From contig DFFT01000035.1 in NCBI GenBank assembly GCA_002372325.1, forward strand, positions 1-30,440: a stretch of 30,440 bases of DNA, read 5' to 3'. Source of the stretch: Succinivibrionaceae bacterium UBA3769. Lineage in GTDB: Bacteria > Pseudomonadota > Gammaproteobacteria > Enterobacterales > Succinivibrionaceae. A program made the position numbers and the translations under genes. Shown in pieces: positions 1 to 9,598 of this stretch. The notes below the pieces were generated by a model. That model searched no databases. It was given only the letters and a program-made list of their open reading frames with translations, and was not told where the DNA came from. Each line of letters begins with the position of its first letter. The first letter of the stretch is position 1.

Positions 1-431
1 AGAAGAAAGAATCCGAGCTTTCAAATAGCAAAGAACTCGTTAATAAACTTAAAAGACAATCAATAACTTCCGCAGTCATTTCCAGCCCTATTGATTGAAT
101 CCGGTACCTTTTTTAGTTTTAAGAAATAAGCACTCTATGCTCACATCGATAACCCTATGTGTATTACGGACTAAGAGTATCTGCTCCAATCCATCACCAA
201 TGGTGGAAGCTTCTTTGACTAATTCCAGTAACCCCGAACCGATACTTCGTTTGGCAGGTGCAAGATTATGTTCCGGTTAGACACAATATTTTTAAGGTAG
301 CAAATGTATCATGAACCCGAATCATCAGTTACCCCGTTGCATCCGCAGCTGAAACCCCGCTCTGCTGCCGCCCCGTATCGCTTCAAATTGAGGCGTGTCA
401 GATACCAAATAACTAACATTATTCGCAGATC
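1..431. other. gene-poor left edge
   Basis: I see no convincing gene here. The short open frames have no recognisable motif, no good ribosome-binding site and unlikely composition. The stretch is more AT-rich than the traI-traD region. It lies downstream of the broken Sel1 gene, and I found no clear terminator or repeat in it. Confidence 0.5.
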
Positions 432-1645
432 TTACTCCAACGGCACTTTCCCAGCTGTCTTCCCGAACCGCGCGCAGCCCTCGTCATTGCCCAGATCACA
501 GGCCTTTTTATACAGTTCACCGGCCTTCTTTAAATCCTGCGGGAATCCGGTACCATGCTCGTGCATCTCTCCCGACTTGTTGCAGGCCTCGGTATATCCA
601 AGATGGCACCCTTTCTAAAAATATTCCCCCGCCTTCTGATAGTCCCGTTCCGCTCCTCGGGCTTCCAGCCAGTAATTCCCCGCGCTCATGCAAGGTTTTC
701 CGCTCTTGACGACGTTCTTTAGGTCGCATGCCTTCTCAATACATTCCCGGGCCTTCGCATCATCCTGCGGAATACCGGTACCCCGCTCATAGTAAAGAGC
801 AGCCATAACACAGCCGTCGATTTCCTTAAGAGAGCACGCCTTCACATAATTCATAACCGCCTTTGCGCCATCTTTAGGAATGCCCGGCATGCCGTCATAC
901 GTATTCCCGAGTCCCAGACACCCAAGTCCGTTATTGAGTTCGCAGGCTTTCTCCATAAGCCTGATACTCGTGTCGTAATTCTGCTCCACGCCCCGGCCGT
1001 AGTAATAAAGAGATGAGAGATTGCCGCATCCGAGAGCAAAATCCATGCTGCATGCCCGGTCGTAAAAAGCACCGGCCTTTTTAAAATCCTGGGGTACATT
1101 AAGCCCTTTCTCATATATGGTAGCGAGAGAGTTGCAGCCCTCCCCGTTCCTAGGTTGCAGCCCTTTTCAAAGAGAATGAGCATCTTTTCATCAACCAGAG
1201 CGTCCTTCAAATCCATGGTGTAAAGATACCCCAGGTTCACGCACCCCATGCCGGAACCGAGACGGCAGGCTTTGTTATTGAAGGTCTTTGCCTTGGGAAG
1301 ATCCTGAAATTCTTCATCCGTGAAGTAAAGATCCCCGAGAGACATACAGGCCTCGGCATTCTGAAGCCGGCATCCCTGCTCCATATACGGAAGCGCCTTG
1401 GCCACATCCCGCCTGATTCTGGCATCGCTCCAGTACAGGCTTCCCAGTTTGTAGCAGCCCAGAGCATTTTCAAGGCGGCAGGCCTTCTCAAAAAATCCCT
1501 CCGCTTTCAGAAAATCCCCGCTGCTCTCGCATTTGCTGCCCTGTTCCGCGCAGTCAGTTCCATTGCCGCACTCCGGTTCCCCGGCAGCAGCGGCCCTCAG
1601 GCAGAACATAACAATAGCTAAAGCCAGTACCGAAGAACGAGGCAT
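432..1645 (-). pseudogene. broken secreted Sel1/Hcp-like repeat protein
   Basis: This would encode an exported solenoid of Sel1-like repeats of the cysteine-rich type seen in Helicobacter Hcp proteins. Each unit repeats the pattern KAC-L-GC-LG-LY with a paired cysteine. The ATG at 1643-1645 has GGGAG 8 nt upstream and is followed by a signal peptide ending near AAAAG. Two lesions break the frame. About one base is missing near 1148-1153, where the protein should read GCNLGNGEGCN. An in-frame TAG lies at 615-617, after GEYF. Beyond the TAG the same frame continues with two more good repeats to a TAA at 432-434. Such proteins usually mediate protein-protein contacts in the envelope. It is either a decaying gene or carries assembly errors. 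Confidence 0.8.
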
Positions 1646-1825
1646 TTTGAGACTCCCTTTCAACCTGATTAAAAGCTGCTCGCAAACTGCTTGCGCTTAC
1701 TGAGAATGATAACGCAGCTATCCCGAAATTACCGCGGCACGCCTCATAATCTGAACTCGCATATCACGCTGCGTTTGGCACATCATTGAATAATACAAAA
1801 ACCAGGTTGACGGAAATCTTCTCAT

Positions 1826-2584
1826 CTATGCGTAGATTCTGCTCATCTGGTTCAAAATTTCGTACTTTGTTTTTCCATTAATACCAATCTGTTTTAGTTC
1901 AACCTCTTCTGACAACATGCACTCAAGAAAGGACCTCATATCCGTCCGAATTGTTTCCGGGAGAAATGAGAGACGTTTCTGATTCAAGTCAAGAAGTTCA
2001 GTCAAACGGAATACATCGTTTTTATGTTTGCGAATGTTTTTACTATCCACGTGTTCCCCGGCTGCTTTCCTTTCAGATAAATCAATAAATGCTTTGGCTT
2101 TAAACGGAATCAGATATGGCGCATTAAGTATTGTTACCCCATAGGCGCGAGTACGCCCCCGTTTCAAGAATTCATAGTAGTCATCATTTAGCAGTATCGC
2201 TGACAAACTGGAAACATCGTCATCCAGCGGTAAGGGAGTAAGTACCGCCTCTGCCGGAAGATCTATGGCATCCAATCGTCTCGTAAATAGTTCAATCATC
2301 GCCGGATATTCTTTTGACTGCGGATTCGTAAAGCGATAGAACTCCGACTCACCTGTGCTTTTATTTCGATGCTCATAACCACCGGCAATTACATAGTCCC
2401 AGAACCTTTTGCCAAACGCAGCATCCACCGCTTCTACAATCAGCACAAGATCTATATCTTTTGTGGCCCTGAAGTCCAGTCCCTCAGCCATCATCAGAAG
2501 ATCACAAGCAGTTCCGCCAATGATCGTGTACTGTTCTTCATGTCCCCGAAACCATTCCCTGAAACTATCAATTCCTCTTATCAT
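1826..2584 (-). CDS. AbiEii-like nucleotidyltransferase toxin
   Basis: This 252-residue protein has the hallmark of minimal nucleotidyltransferases: a GG pair at residues 23-24 followed by T-x-D-I-D (Asp43 and Asp45 as metal ligands). In AbiEii-type toxins of type IV toxin-antitoxin systems this fold transfers nucleotides to a cellular RNA target and arrests growth during phage infection. The start codon overlaps the end of the upstream winged-helix gene by 17 bp, which implies translational coupling. A GGAAGG ribosome-binding site precedes ATG 2584. The fold assignment is firm. The toxin role rests on the pairing, and a stand-alone nucleotidyltransferase with another substrate is the alternative. 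Confidence 0.75.
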   Translation of the reverse strand: MIRGIDSFREWFRGHEEQYTIIGGTACDLLMMAEGLDFRATKDIDLVLIVEAVDAAFGKRFWDYVIAGGYEHRNKSTGESEFYRFTNPQSKEYPAMIELFTRRLDAIDLPAEAVLTPLPLDDDVSSLSAILLNDDYYEFLKRGRTRAYGVTILNAPYLIPFKAKAFIDLSERKAAGEHVDSKNIRKHKNDVFRLTELLDLNQKRLSFLPETIRTDMRSFLECMLSEEVELKQIGINGKTKYEILNQMSRIYA

Positions 2585-3527
2585 CTATCACCTTCCACTG
2601 CTGTTTTAACATTTCATCCAGAGCTTCCTGAACTCGCTCATCTCTGCTGTCGTTCAATGCCAGAGCAAGGGAAAGCCTGTCAACACATTCGCCATCAGCA
2701 AGTTTCCGGGGATCATAGCGCCAAAGTTCTACCGCGCATTGCTCCTCTGCATTCAGCATCCTGTGCGCGGAAGTCTTTTCCCAGGCCGCCACACTTGCCG
2801 CTGCCCGGGTTTCCTGAGTCGGAGGATTCATCATGGAATACTCCGAGAGAGCAGAGTACCCACTTAGGGCCAGTTCTTCCCCGATCTCTTTTTTTGGCAC
2901 AAATATCGTTTTTTTTACCGGGCTTGTCATGATCCCTTTTCCCATATCGTACAGTTCCTCCGGGGATTTATCGCTCAGGATTACTTTCTGAACTCCCCGT
3001 TTTTCCGTCTGTATCAGGCCCGATTCCTCTAATTGCCGGGAGGCTCTGGAAAGGGATGTGGCTGTAAAGCCAAGCCCGGCGGCAGCTTCAGAGGTCGTAA
3101 GTTCCTGGCATCCCTGGTAAATGAAGTACAGAAGAAGAAGCTGGGCTGATGGCAGCAAAGTCTTAACTTCTGTTATGTCGCTGTCGCCGCGTTCCTGCAA
3201 GTACACCGCCATAAAGGGAAGATAGATCTGCTTCTCCTCCACCACAAAGGGAATATGATCACGGATAAGATATTCTTTCTGCCTGGTGGTGAGTCGATCG
3301 AGGATAATAACAGCAGGGGAGCCTTCTGTCCGGCTTATCCTGTCAATATGTTTCTTGACCATATTGACGGGTTCTAACTCATTCTTCGGGTAGACAAATA
3401 CTGCCGCTTTTCCATCCAGAGTTACCCTTTTCATTACATATCTGGCATGGATGAAGCCGGGCATGGATTTCACTGTTTCCTTGAGATACCAAACGCCGAT
3501 TCCCATAACACGGTGCAAATACTCCAT
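2568..3527 (-). CDS. winged-helix AbiEi-like antitoxin/regulator
   Basis: This is the first gene of a two-gene unit with the nucleotidyltransferase. I chose the ATG at 3525-3527 because AAAGGAGG lies 5 nt upstream, although the frame is open further. Residues near 130-185 form a MarR/AbiEi-like winged helix: a helix rich in Leu and Tyr, then LTTSEAAAGLGFTATSLSRA, then a wing around EKRGVQK. The rest is not similar to anything I recognise by eye. In AbiE systems the antitoxin neutralises the toxin indirectly and represses its own promoter. That role is inferred from the gene order (regulator first, nucleotidyltransferase second, overlapping) rather than from diagnostic residues. Confidence 0.65.
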   Translation of the reverse strand: MEYLHRVMGIGVWYLKETVKSMPGFIHARYVMKRVTLDGKAAVFVYPKNELEPVNMVKKHIDRISRTEGSPAVIILDRLTTRQKEYLIRDHIPFVVEEKQIYLPFMAVYLQERGDSDITEVKTLLPSAQLLLLYFIYQGCQELTTSEAAAGLGFTATSLSRASRQLEESGLIQTEKRGVQKVILSDKSPEELYDMGKGIMTSPVKKTIFVPKKEIGEELALSGYSALSEYSMMNPPTQETRAAASVAAWEKTSAHRMLNAEEQCAVELWRYDPRKLADGECVDRLSLALALNDSRDERVQEALDEMLKQQWKVIDDKRN

Positions 3528-3551
3528 GTCAGCCTCCTTTATAACTTTCAT

Positions 3552-3990
3552 TTGTATTTTAACTCATTTCTTGTTTTTAATCAGAAAAAAGTTACGATAC
3601 GACCGTTAATTTTCACAGTCAGGTAGAATCAGCTGGTGCCAAAATCAACTGCCAAAGGAAGTTCTTTCCCGAAGAATGGCTCTTTGGTTTTAGCAAGACC
3701 TGACCAATGGGGATCAGGAATTTAAGAATTGCGGGTGAAAGGTTAATGAGATCTGCTGATATTAAAAGCGTCAAAGATGATCGGATGGGAAACGCTTACA
3801 CAATCTCACTCACCAGAAAACCGCCTCACCTGAAAACACCGCCTAAGTCCCCCTCTTAAGCAGACACTAACCTCCATTAAGACACTCTGACCGTTAATTT
3901 GGTAATGCTGCCAGCCTTGCTCCCAAGAACCCAAACGCGCTGCTGCGCTCTCTGAACAGTCAAGCAATCATGGCAGTCTGCCCATTATTA
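3552..3990. other. gene-less stretch, possible IS remnant
   Basis: About 440 bp without a credible gene lie between the AbiE-like unit and the end of traD. An exact 12-bp direct repeat (GACCGTTAATTT) occurs at 3601-3612 and 3889-3900. The sequence between has an inserted-element feel, with several short repeated CCGCCT-type blocks near 3825-3845, but no transposase is recognisable. The part next to 3527 should hold the promoter of the AbiE-like unit, where an AT-rich TAAAAT lies about 25 bp upstream of its ribosome-binding site. Confidence 0.35.
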
Positions 3991-5880
3991 CTAAAACACC
4001 AAAGGAAGCTGCCCCTTGTAAACCGAAGCTCCGCCCACCCGGGCAATGAATTCCAGATCCGGAAGCTCCGACAGCATCTCCGCCGGGAACGAAGGTTCGC
4101 TCTGCTCCGTAACGGTTCTTACGGTATTGAGGTTCGGATCCGTCAGGCTGTCCGTGGAGCTCTGAGAGCTTTCAGATACACCCCGGTAGCGAATGCGCAC
4201 GGCCGGCAGGGAGTCCGCTACATACTCCCGGGTTTCCCGGTCAATAACCCGGAGACTGATAAGATTGTTGACGTTACCCAGTACCTGCATGGCCCGGGCG
4301 GAGGATCCCAGCCGGGATTCAAAGTCCGCCACGGTCTGGGTGGCCATAGTGATGCGGAACTGCGCTCCCCGGCCCTTGTTAAGGAGCTGAATCAGCTGCT
4401 CATTTATAACCTCGGCGGTTTCGTCAATGAAGATATTTACGGGGCGGAGGTTACTGCCGTAGTTGTAACGGCTTCCCGCCACCGCGGCGAGATCCGCAAG
4501 AAGGAGGGATCCCAGTGAAGCGCCTACAATGGGATCCGTAAGGGAGTCCAATCCGATGTAAACCACCCTTTCATGAGCGATCAGGCTCTCGAAGTCCCAG
4601 AGTTCCTCTCCCAGCCGTACCTTCTCAGACGGCGACAGGAGATTCCCCAGATCCCCCTGAGTCAGCATATCCAGCACCGGCAAAAGCGAGGCCACCATTT
4701 TGCCGTAATGAGCAGTGTCATGCCTGGCCAGAGCATAAAGGGCCTCCAGTTCTTCGCAGGGACTCCACTTTTTAATGCCCCGAAGGTAAAACCCGTTGTA
4801 TTCCGTAAGGAGCTTCCCCGGGATCTTGCTGGTAGCCCGGAGCAGACGATCCCGTTCCTCCCGGAAGCGATCCGGGGTATGCCGGAGAAACCATTCCCGA
4901 AACCCCAGAAACGCCAGCTCCATCACCCGGGAATCGGTATAGTAGCGTACCAGCTTCAGGGTGGGCCTTTTTCCGATAAGAATCAGTCCCCCGATAACAG
5001 TGTTCAAGGCAAGCTCGGCAAAGGCCCGGAAGGGATCGGCCCCGCCCCGGGCCGTGGGCACCAAGGCTGCCAGCCGGCTTGCCAGATCGCTTCTCCGGCT
5101 GAAATTGAACAAGGGATTAATGCTGATGCTCTTTTCCGGAAACCCCGGATGAAAAAAATTGAACTTCCGGGGATCGATGGTTTTTGCCGCGGATCTGGTA
5201 TGGGAGGACAGATCCTGATCTCCCTTGGGATCCAGAATGATGACGCACTCGCCCCGCATTACCGCCTGAGCGATAAGGAGATCAAAGAGCCTGGTTTTGC
5301 CGGCTCCTGTAGTACCGGTAATAAGCACATGACCGGCCACAAAGTTAAGGGGAATATAGAGAGCCCGGGGCCGGCCGATGCCATGGATAAAGCGGGAACC
5401 ACGCACGGCGGGATCCCTTTTAAAAAGCTGTCCCTTCCAGGAGCTTTCCAGAAGATCCCGGAGTCTTTGGGCTTCCCTTTTGCGCCAGGGAAAGCCGTTT
5501 CCCAGATACAGCATGTCAGGCTTCATGAGATCCGGAAGTCTGGAAAGCTCGAGCTTCTGAAAGCCGCCTCCCGCAAACCCGGCCATCCGTTCCTTAAGCT
5601 CCCGATCCCGGCGGATTCTGTCCAGAAGAAGAGCCAGCAGAAGGCAGGCTGTTGCCAAAGTCGCCGGAGAGGTTACAGAGCCCGGCCCCGGCAGAGCGTA
5701 AAGAGCAAGAAGCGCCAGCGATCCGGAAAGCGCTCTTACGCGATAACGGGATAGCAGGAGATGACGGTTTTCCGGAGCGGGCTGGGATACATCGCCTGAC
5801 ACGGCTGATGCTGCGGGAACTGGAGGATGCAAAGCCGCGCTTCCGGAGGGCGGGTTTTGCAGGTTTTCGGGGTTACTCAT
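3991..5880 (-). CDS. traD: TraD-type conjugative coupling protein
   Basis: This type IV coupling protein is an inner-membrane ATPase that delivers the relaxase-DNA complex to the conjugation channel. Two hydrophobic segments lie near the N terminus (ALSGSLALLALYALPG and TLATACLLLALLLDRI). A Walker A GTTGAGKT follows a FVAGHVLITG strand. Walker B is VNIFIDETAE, and the ATMATQTV-type segment after it is typical of the SXT/R391 TraD family. The frame is open to 5946, but ATG 5880 gives the N terminus MSNPENL behind a weak GAGAG; the start is not settled. The C terminus looks complete. The gene lies directly downstream of traI, as in SXT-like elements, but no mating-pair gene follows it here. Confidence 0.88.
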   Translation of the reverse strand: MSNPENLQNPPSGSAALHPPVPAASAVSGDVSQPAPENRHLLLSRYRVRALSGSLALLALYALPGPGSVTSPATLATACLLLALLLDRIRRDRELKERMAGFAGGGFQKLELSRLPDLMKPDMLYLGNGFPWRKREAQRLRDLLESSWKGQLFKRDPAVRGSRFIHGIGRPRALYIPLNFVAGHVLITGTTGAGKTRLFDLLIAQAVMRGECVIILDPKGDQDLSSHTRSAAKTIDPRKFNFFHPGFPEKSISINPLFNFSRRSDLASRLAALVPTARGGADPFRAFAELALNTVIGGLILIGKRPTLKLVRYYTDSRVMELAFLGFREWFLRHTPDRFREERDRLLRATSKIPGKLLTEYNGFYLRGIKKWSPCEELEALYALARHDTAHYGKMVASLLPVLDMLTQGDLGNLLSPSEKVRLGEELWDFESLIAHERVVYIGLDSLTDPIVGASLGSLLLADLAAVAGSRYNYGSNLRPVNIFIDETAEVINEQLIQLLNKGRGAQFRITMATQTVADFESRLGSSARAMQVLGNVNNLISLRVIDRETREYVADSLPAVRIRYRGVSESSQSSTDSLTDPNLNTVRTVTEQSEPSFPAEMLSELPDLEFIARVGGASVYKGQLPLVF

Positions 5881-5966
5881 AGTGTTTTCTCTCATTAATT
5901 CCGCCATATGACCAGGATGACCTGGAGCTTCGGGATTCCGTGGCATGATAAAGAACCGCTGTCCCG

Positions 5967-8900
5967 CTATACATAGTAAACGGCCCCGTTGTTATTGCCG
6001 CTTCTGGCATTCCGGGAAGCTGCTTCGGACATTTTGATAAACTGCCCGCTGGCATTCCGGGGCCGGGGCGGGGTATGCTTTTCCCGCAGGGGATTAAGCG
6101 CCCAGTCATCATCCCCGCCGGAGGAAAGTGAGCTCCCGGAAGCAATGTCTGTACCCTCCCCGAAAGGCGGGATCAACCCCTCTGCCATGACATCACTCAG
6201 ATCCTCCGGCTCCTTCTTAGCTTTGCTGCTCTTTCCGGAAGAGGCGTTTTTGCGTTTGTTTTCTTCCTTGGCGGAGGAGCGTGAAGCGGGTTTCTTAGCA
6301 GCGCTTTCCTTCCGAGGCGCCTTTACCGCAGGTTTGGGATCCTCCCGGGGCTTTACCTGCGGTGCGGAGGAGGGAGATGACGGAGCGGCGGATATTGAGG
6401 CAGAACCGGATGAAGCGGCCGCTGAAGCGCCGTTTATCACAGGATACTGAGCCTGATTAACGGTGTTATTTTGCCGGAGGGTGTCCGGAGAAGCATTTGA
6501 TGCCATGCCAGCTTCCCGGGGGATGTGCTGCTCAGGAATGCGGCTTTCCTGCGGCCCTCTGTCCGGCAAAGTCCCGGTGTCCCCGGAAGCTCCGCCGTTT
6601 TCCCGTGGAGTTTCGCGAGGAGTCCCGGATGTACCGGAAGCTTCCGGGCCGGAATCACCCTGAGATGCTGCCGGGATTTCTGTCATCCCCCTGAGATCGT
6701 CCGGTTGTCCAAAATGCTGCCGGCTGAGAGTTGCATTGACCATGGCATTAGTGTTACCGGAGTTTTCCGGCAAAGGCGACCGGTACGGCTCTTTTCTGCG
6801 GGCAACCGATCCTCTCAGGATCTCCTCCAGGGCTTTTCCGAAGCTTTGGGAATCCGCATCCCGAGAACTCCCTGTCCCCTGTCGGAAAAGAGCTTCTCTT
6901 TCCACTGATTTTCTGCTGCCGTATTCTCCGGTATGCTCTTCTCTTACAAAGCCTTCCCGAAAGGGCTTCCCCATAACAACCCCGGACTCGGTTTTTCCGG
7001 AAAACGAGTTCAGAAGCCCCCAGGCAAAGGGTTTCCCGGTAAGAGGCCGCCGGGATCCCGGGGCGGGAGCTTCAGGGGCCGGTTCCTCAGGAATCCGGGC
7101 ATTCCGGAGGGAGAAGCCGCCCTCCGGTATCCCCGGGTTTTTCGGGATATCATTATTCGGAGACGGGATCCGGGACAAGGTTTCCCGGGAACCTTCCGTG
7201 ATTACCCTGCTATTTGAAGTAACTGGTACTGTGTCTGGTACCGGATTTGGTTTTTCTCCCGGAGGAACGGTCATTGCTCCTTCATTCCTTTGCCCGTTTT
7301 CCCCCAGCATGGCCTGAAGCTCCTCCAGGGTATAGTCACGGGAACTGTCTTCCCGCTTAAGCCGGAGCAAAAGATCCCGGATCTCGGGATCAACGCCGGG
7401 GAGAGAGCACGGGATCATCAGATTCTGACAGAAGAACTCCGGGCTCACGAGTTCAACTCCCAGCATAAGCCGCATCCGGCCATTGTCATTAAGGGCCAGC
7501 GGGGTCAGAGGCTCCCCTTCCTCCGGTCTCCAGGCCCGGGCCAGTCCCAGAAGGATCAGCTTTTCTGCCAGATCCCGAAGATCCCGGATCTGAAGGTTAA
7601 TGCCGAGATCATTCCCGGAACGCAGGAGATCCCAGAAGCGATCCGGGGTTATGACAAGATAGATGCGCTGGTCAATATGGTAGAGATAGCTCCCGGGAGC
7701 ATTAAAGGGCACCGGGGTCTCCCGGATGCGGTTTTGCAAAAGGGACAGGAGACGGATCAGAGCATGGGGCTTTCGGGAGAACCGGTTAAGGGCATTTCCG
7801 GTACCTCGGAGATCCGCTTCCACGCTCCCGCTGTCAGCCTTTTTGATAATGCTGAAAAAAGGGGATCCGGCATTGCCATACAGAGCGTCAAAGAGATCGG
7901 CATATACGGCAGGATCGGACATCAGCGCCGTCAGGAGAGCCGGCGGAATAATGCGGCCCGCCAGAAGCGGAGTCAGGTTTTCATGAGTCTTGCCCCGTCT
8001 GGGACGGTAGCGGAAATAGTAATACCGGCTTCCTTCACGCTGGAGAAACCCCCGGAGGCTTTCCCCTACAGGAGACCACGCGTCTCCTTTTTCAGTAATT
8101 ACCTCCATATCCGAAAAGGCCTTCCCCGCATCATGAAGGAGCCCTCCGGTGTAAACGGCCAGAGCATAAAGCACGGCTTTCCGGCGGCGCTTTTCCGGTT
8201 CATCCCCCAGAGTCATCACATCCCGCTTAAGATAGCTGAGAGTGAGCGCGGCGGTTTCCAGACTGTGCCGGAAGAGTCCCCCGGGCTCGCAGTGGTGATA
8301 GCATTCCGAGGCCGGGAGGGCATCCATGTATTCCAGAGTGTTCTCAAGCAAGGGGAACACCATTTCCTGAAACTCCTCCGGGGTGAGAGGAAGATGCTCC
8401 CGGGCTTCCTCGATAAGGGGCGCGAGATTCCTGAAATACTCCTCAGCCGGTTTAAGCTCCAGTCTCCCGGAATACTCCGAGGCATCTTCGGGCATGGCAG
8501 ATGTGCCGGGAAATGACCGGGAACCCGCGGGCAAAGAACCTGAGACGGATTGAGAATGAGGGGCTGTCTTATCCTGCGAGGCTGCAGCTATTCCCGGAGA
8601 ACAGTTCTCCCGGGTTTCCGCAAGATAATCCTCAAAGGAACAGAAGGGATCTCCGGAAAGACTGCCAGAAGGAGCGGATGGTGCGGCCCTCGCGCCGTTA
8701 TTCCCGGGGAAATCGGCCGGGGAATCCGGGACATGCCCGGAGTTTCTATGCCTGTCCCCCGCAAAGTCCTCGTGCCTGTCATTATCAGGCATAAAGGCTT
8801 CCGGGGCATAATCCTGAAGAAAACCGTCTATGCTGTAATCATCCTGACTGCCATCACCTCCGCCTGAAAAATCAAATCCGGATAGCGGCATCTCAAAAAA

Positions 8901-9392
8901 AGGATCGCCGGGATCGGCTTCATAGCAATCGGCGCCGGAGTGCTCCGGATTTCTGCCCAGCATTCCCGGAGAGAAGAGTCCGGTATCCGGAGAATCCGGA
9001 TATCCGAAATTCCCAGCATCAGCTGCAAAGAGATCCGCCCCGAAGGCAAAATTCCCGCTCTTTGTCCCTCTCCGGGGCTTTTTGCGGCTAACGGAAGCGG
9101 CATTAAGAGGCTTTCCGGATTTTCCGGGATACCTGCGGAGAGATTCAGGAGAAGCATCATACCGGAACCGGGAAGCCTGAGCGCTCCTGGAATGCCTGTT
9201 ACGCTTCCCGGCACCGCTGCCCCCGGAAGCATTAGCTTTGGCTCTGTCCCTGCTCTGCCGTGATTTTTCCGGGGAGGCTGTCCCTTTACGACCGGCTTTG
9301 CTCTCCGTGGCCGGGGGAGAGCCGGAGTCCTTGCCGGCATCTCTCCCGTCTCCGGAAACAGCTCTTATAATCCTCTCTATGAAATTCATCAC
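5967..9392 (-). CDS. traI: MobH-family relaxase TraI with long disordered arms
   Basis: The relaxase nicks DNA at oriT and pilots it during conjugation. Residues about 312-680 match the TraI_2 domain of MobH relaxases (SXT/R391 TraI). The HHCEPGGLFRHSLETA motif at 366-381 and HDAGK at 420-424 give the HD-hydrolase-like metal site. The DNA-relaxation C-terminal subdomain follows. The protein is 1141 residues, against roughly 700 for SXT TraI. The first 310 residues are low-complexity, rich in Ser, Gly, Pro, Arg and Asp. The last 450 are again low-complexity, with a Lys/Ser-rich stretch (KAPRKESAAKKPASRSSAKE). An AGGAG sits 9 nt before the GTG at 9390-9392; ATG 9389 is the alternative. It is followed closely by traD. 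Confidence 0.88.
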   Translation of the reverse strand: MMNFIERIIRAVSGDGRDAGKDSGSPPATESKAGRKGTASPEKSRQSRDRAKANASGGSGAGKRNRHSRSAQASRFRYDASPESLRRYPGKSGKPLNAASVSRKKPRRGTKSGNFAFGADLFAADAGNFGYPDSPDTGLFSPGMLGRNPEHSGADCYEADPGDPFFEMPLSGFDFSGGGDGSQDDYSIDGFLQDYAPEAFMPDNDRHEDFAGDRHRNSGHVPDSPADFPGNNGARAAPSAPSGSLSGDPFCSFEDYLAETRENCSPGIAAASQDKTAPHSQSVSGSLPAGSRSFPGTSAMPEDASEYSGRLELKPAEEYFRNLAPLIEEAREHLPLTPEEFQEMVFPLLENTLEYMDALPASECYHHCEPGGLFRHSLETAALTLSYLKRDVMTLGDEPEKRRRKAVLYALAVYTGGLLHDAGKAFSDMEVITEKGDAWSPVGESLRGFLQREGSRYYYFRYRPRRGKTHENLTPLLAGRIIPPALLTALMSDPAVYADLFDALYGNAGSPFFSIIKKADSGSVEADLRGTGNALNRFSRKPHALIRLLSLLQNRIRETPVPFNAPGSYLYHIDQRIYLVITPDRFWDLLRSGNDLGINLQIRDLRDLAEKLILLGLARAWRPEEGEPLTPLALNDNGRMRLMLGVELVSPEFFCQNLMIPCSLPGVDPEIRDLLLRLKREDSSRDYTLEELQAMLGENGQRNEGAMTVPPGEKPNPVPDTVPVTSNSRVITEGSRETLSRIPSPNNDIPKNPGIPEGGFSLRNARIPEEPAPEAPAPGSRRPLTGKPFAWGLLNSFSGKTESGVVMGKPFREGFVREEHTGEYGSRKSVEREALFRQGTGSSRDADSQSFGKALEEILRGSVARRKEPYRSPLPENSGNTNAMVNATLSRQHFGQPDDLRGMTEIPAASQGDSGPEASGTSGTPRETPRENGGASGDTGTLPDRGPQESRIPEQHIPREAGMASNASPDTLRQNNTVNQAQYPVINGASAAASSGSASISAAPSSPSSAPQVKPREDPKPAVKAPRKESAAKKPASRSSAKEENKRKNASSGKSSKAKKEPEDLSDVMAEGLIPPFGEGTDIASGSSLSSGGDDDWALNPLREKHTPPRPRNASGQFIKMSEAASRNARSGNNNGAVYYV

Positions 9393-9598
9393 GGCATTCT
9401 TCTCCTGATATCCTGCCCCGGCCTCGTAACCGAGCTAAATTCACTGCGCAGTATCAGGATAATAACCGCATTTCAGATTCTGTCTGCCAAATAAGCCTTA
9501 GCGGCAGGAGGAGATCCTTTAAGCAAAAGGACTGAGACGCTCTTTGATGAGATGATGAGATAACGTCATGCGAGACAAAAGTAAATGCTGGCTGAAAC

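Noticed and set aside
95..618. short plus-strand genes at the left edge
   Set aside because: The two frames (95-280, 304-618) have no motif or ribosome-binding site, and the second runs antisense to the Sel1-like repeats.
4573..5754. 393-residue plus-strand open frame
   Set aside because: It is antisense to the Walker region of traD and has no domain of its own.
7290..8516. 408-residue plus-strand open frame
   Set aside because: It lies opposite the conserved TraI_2 domain of traI and has no recognisable motif or ribosome-binding site.
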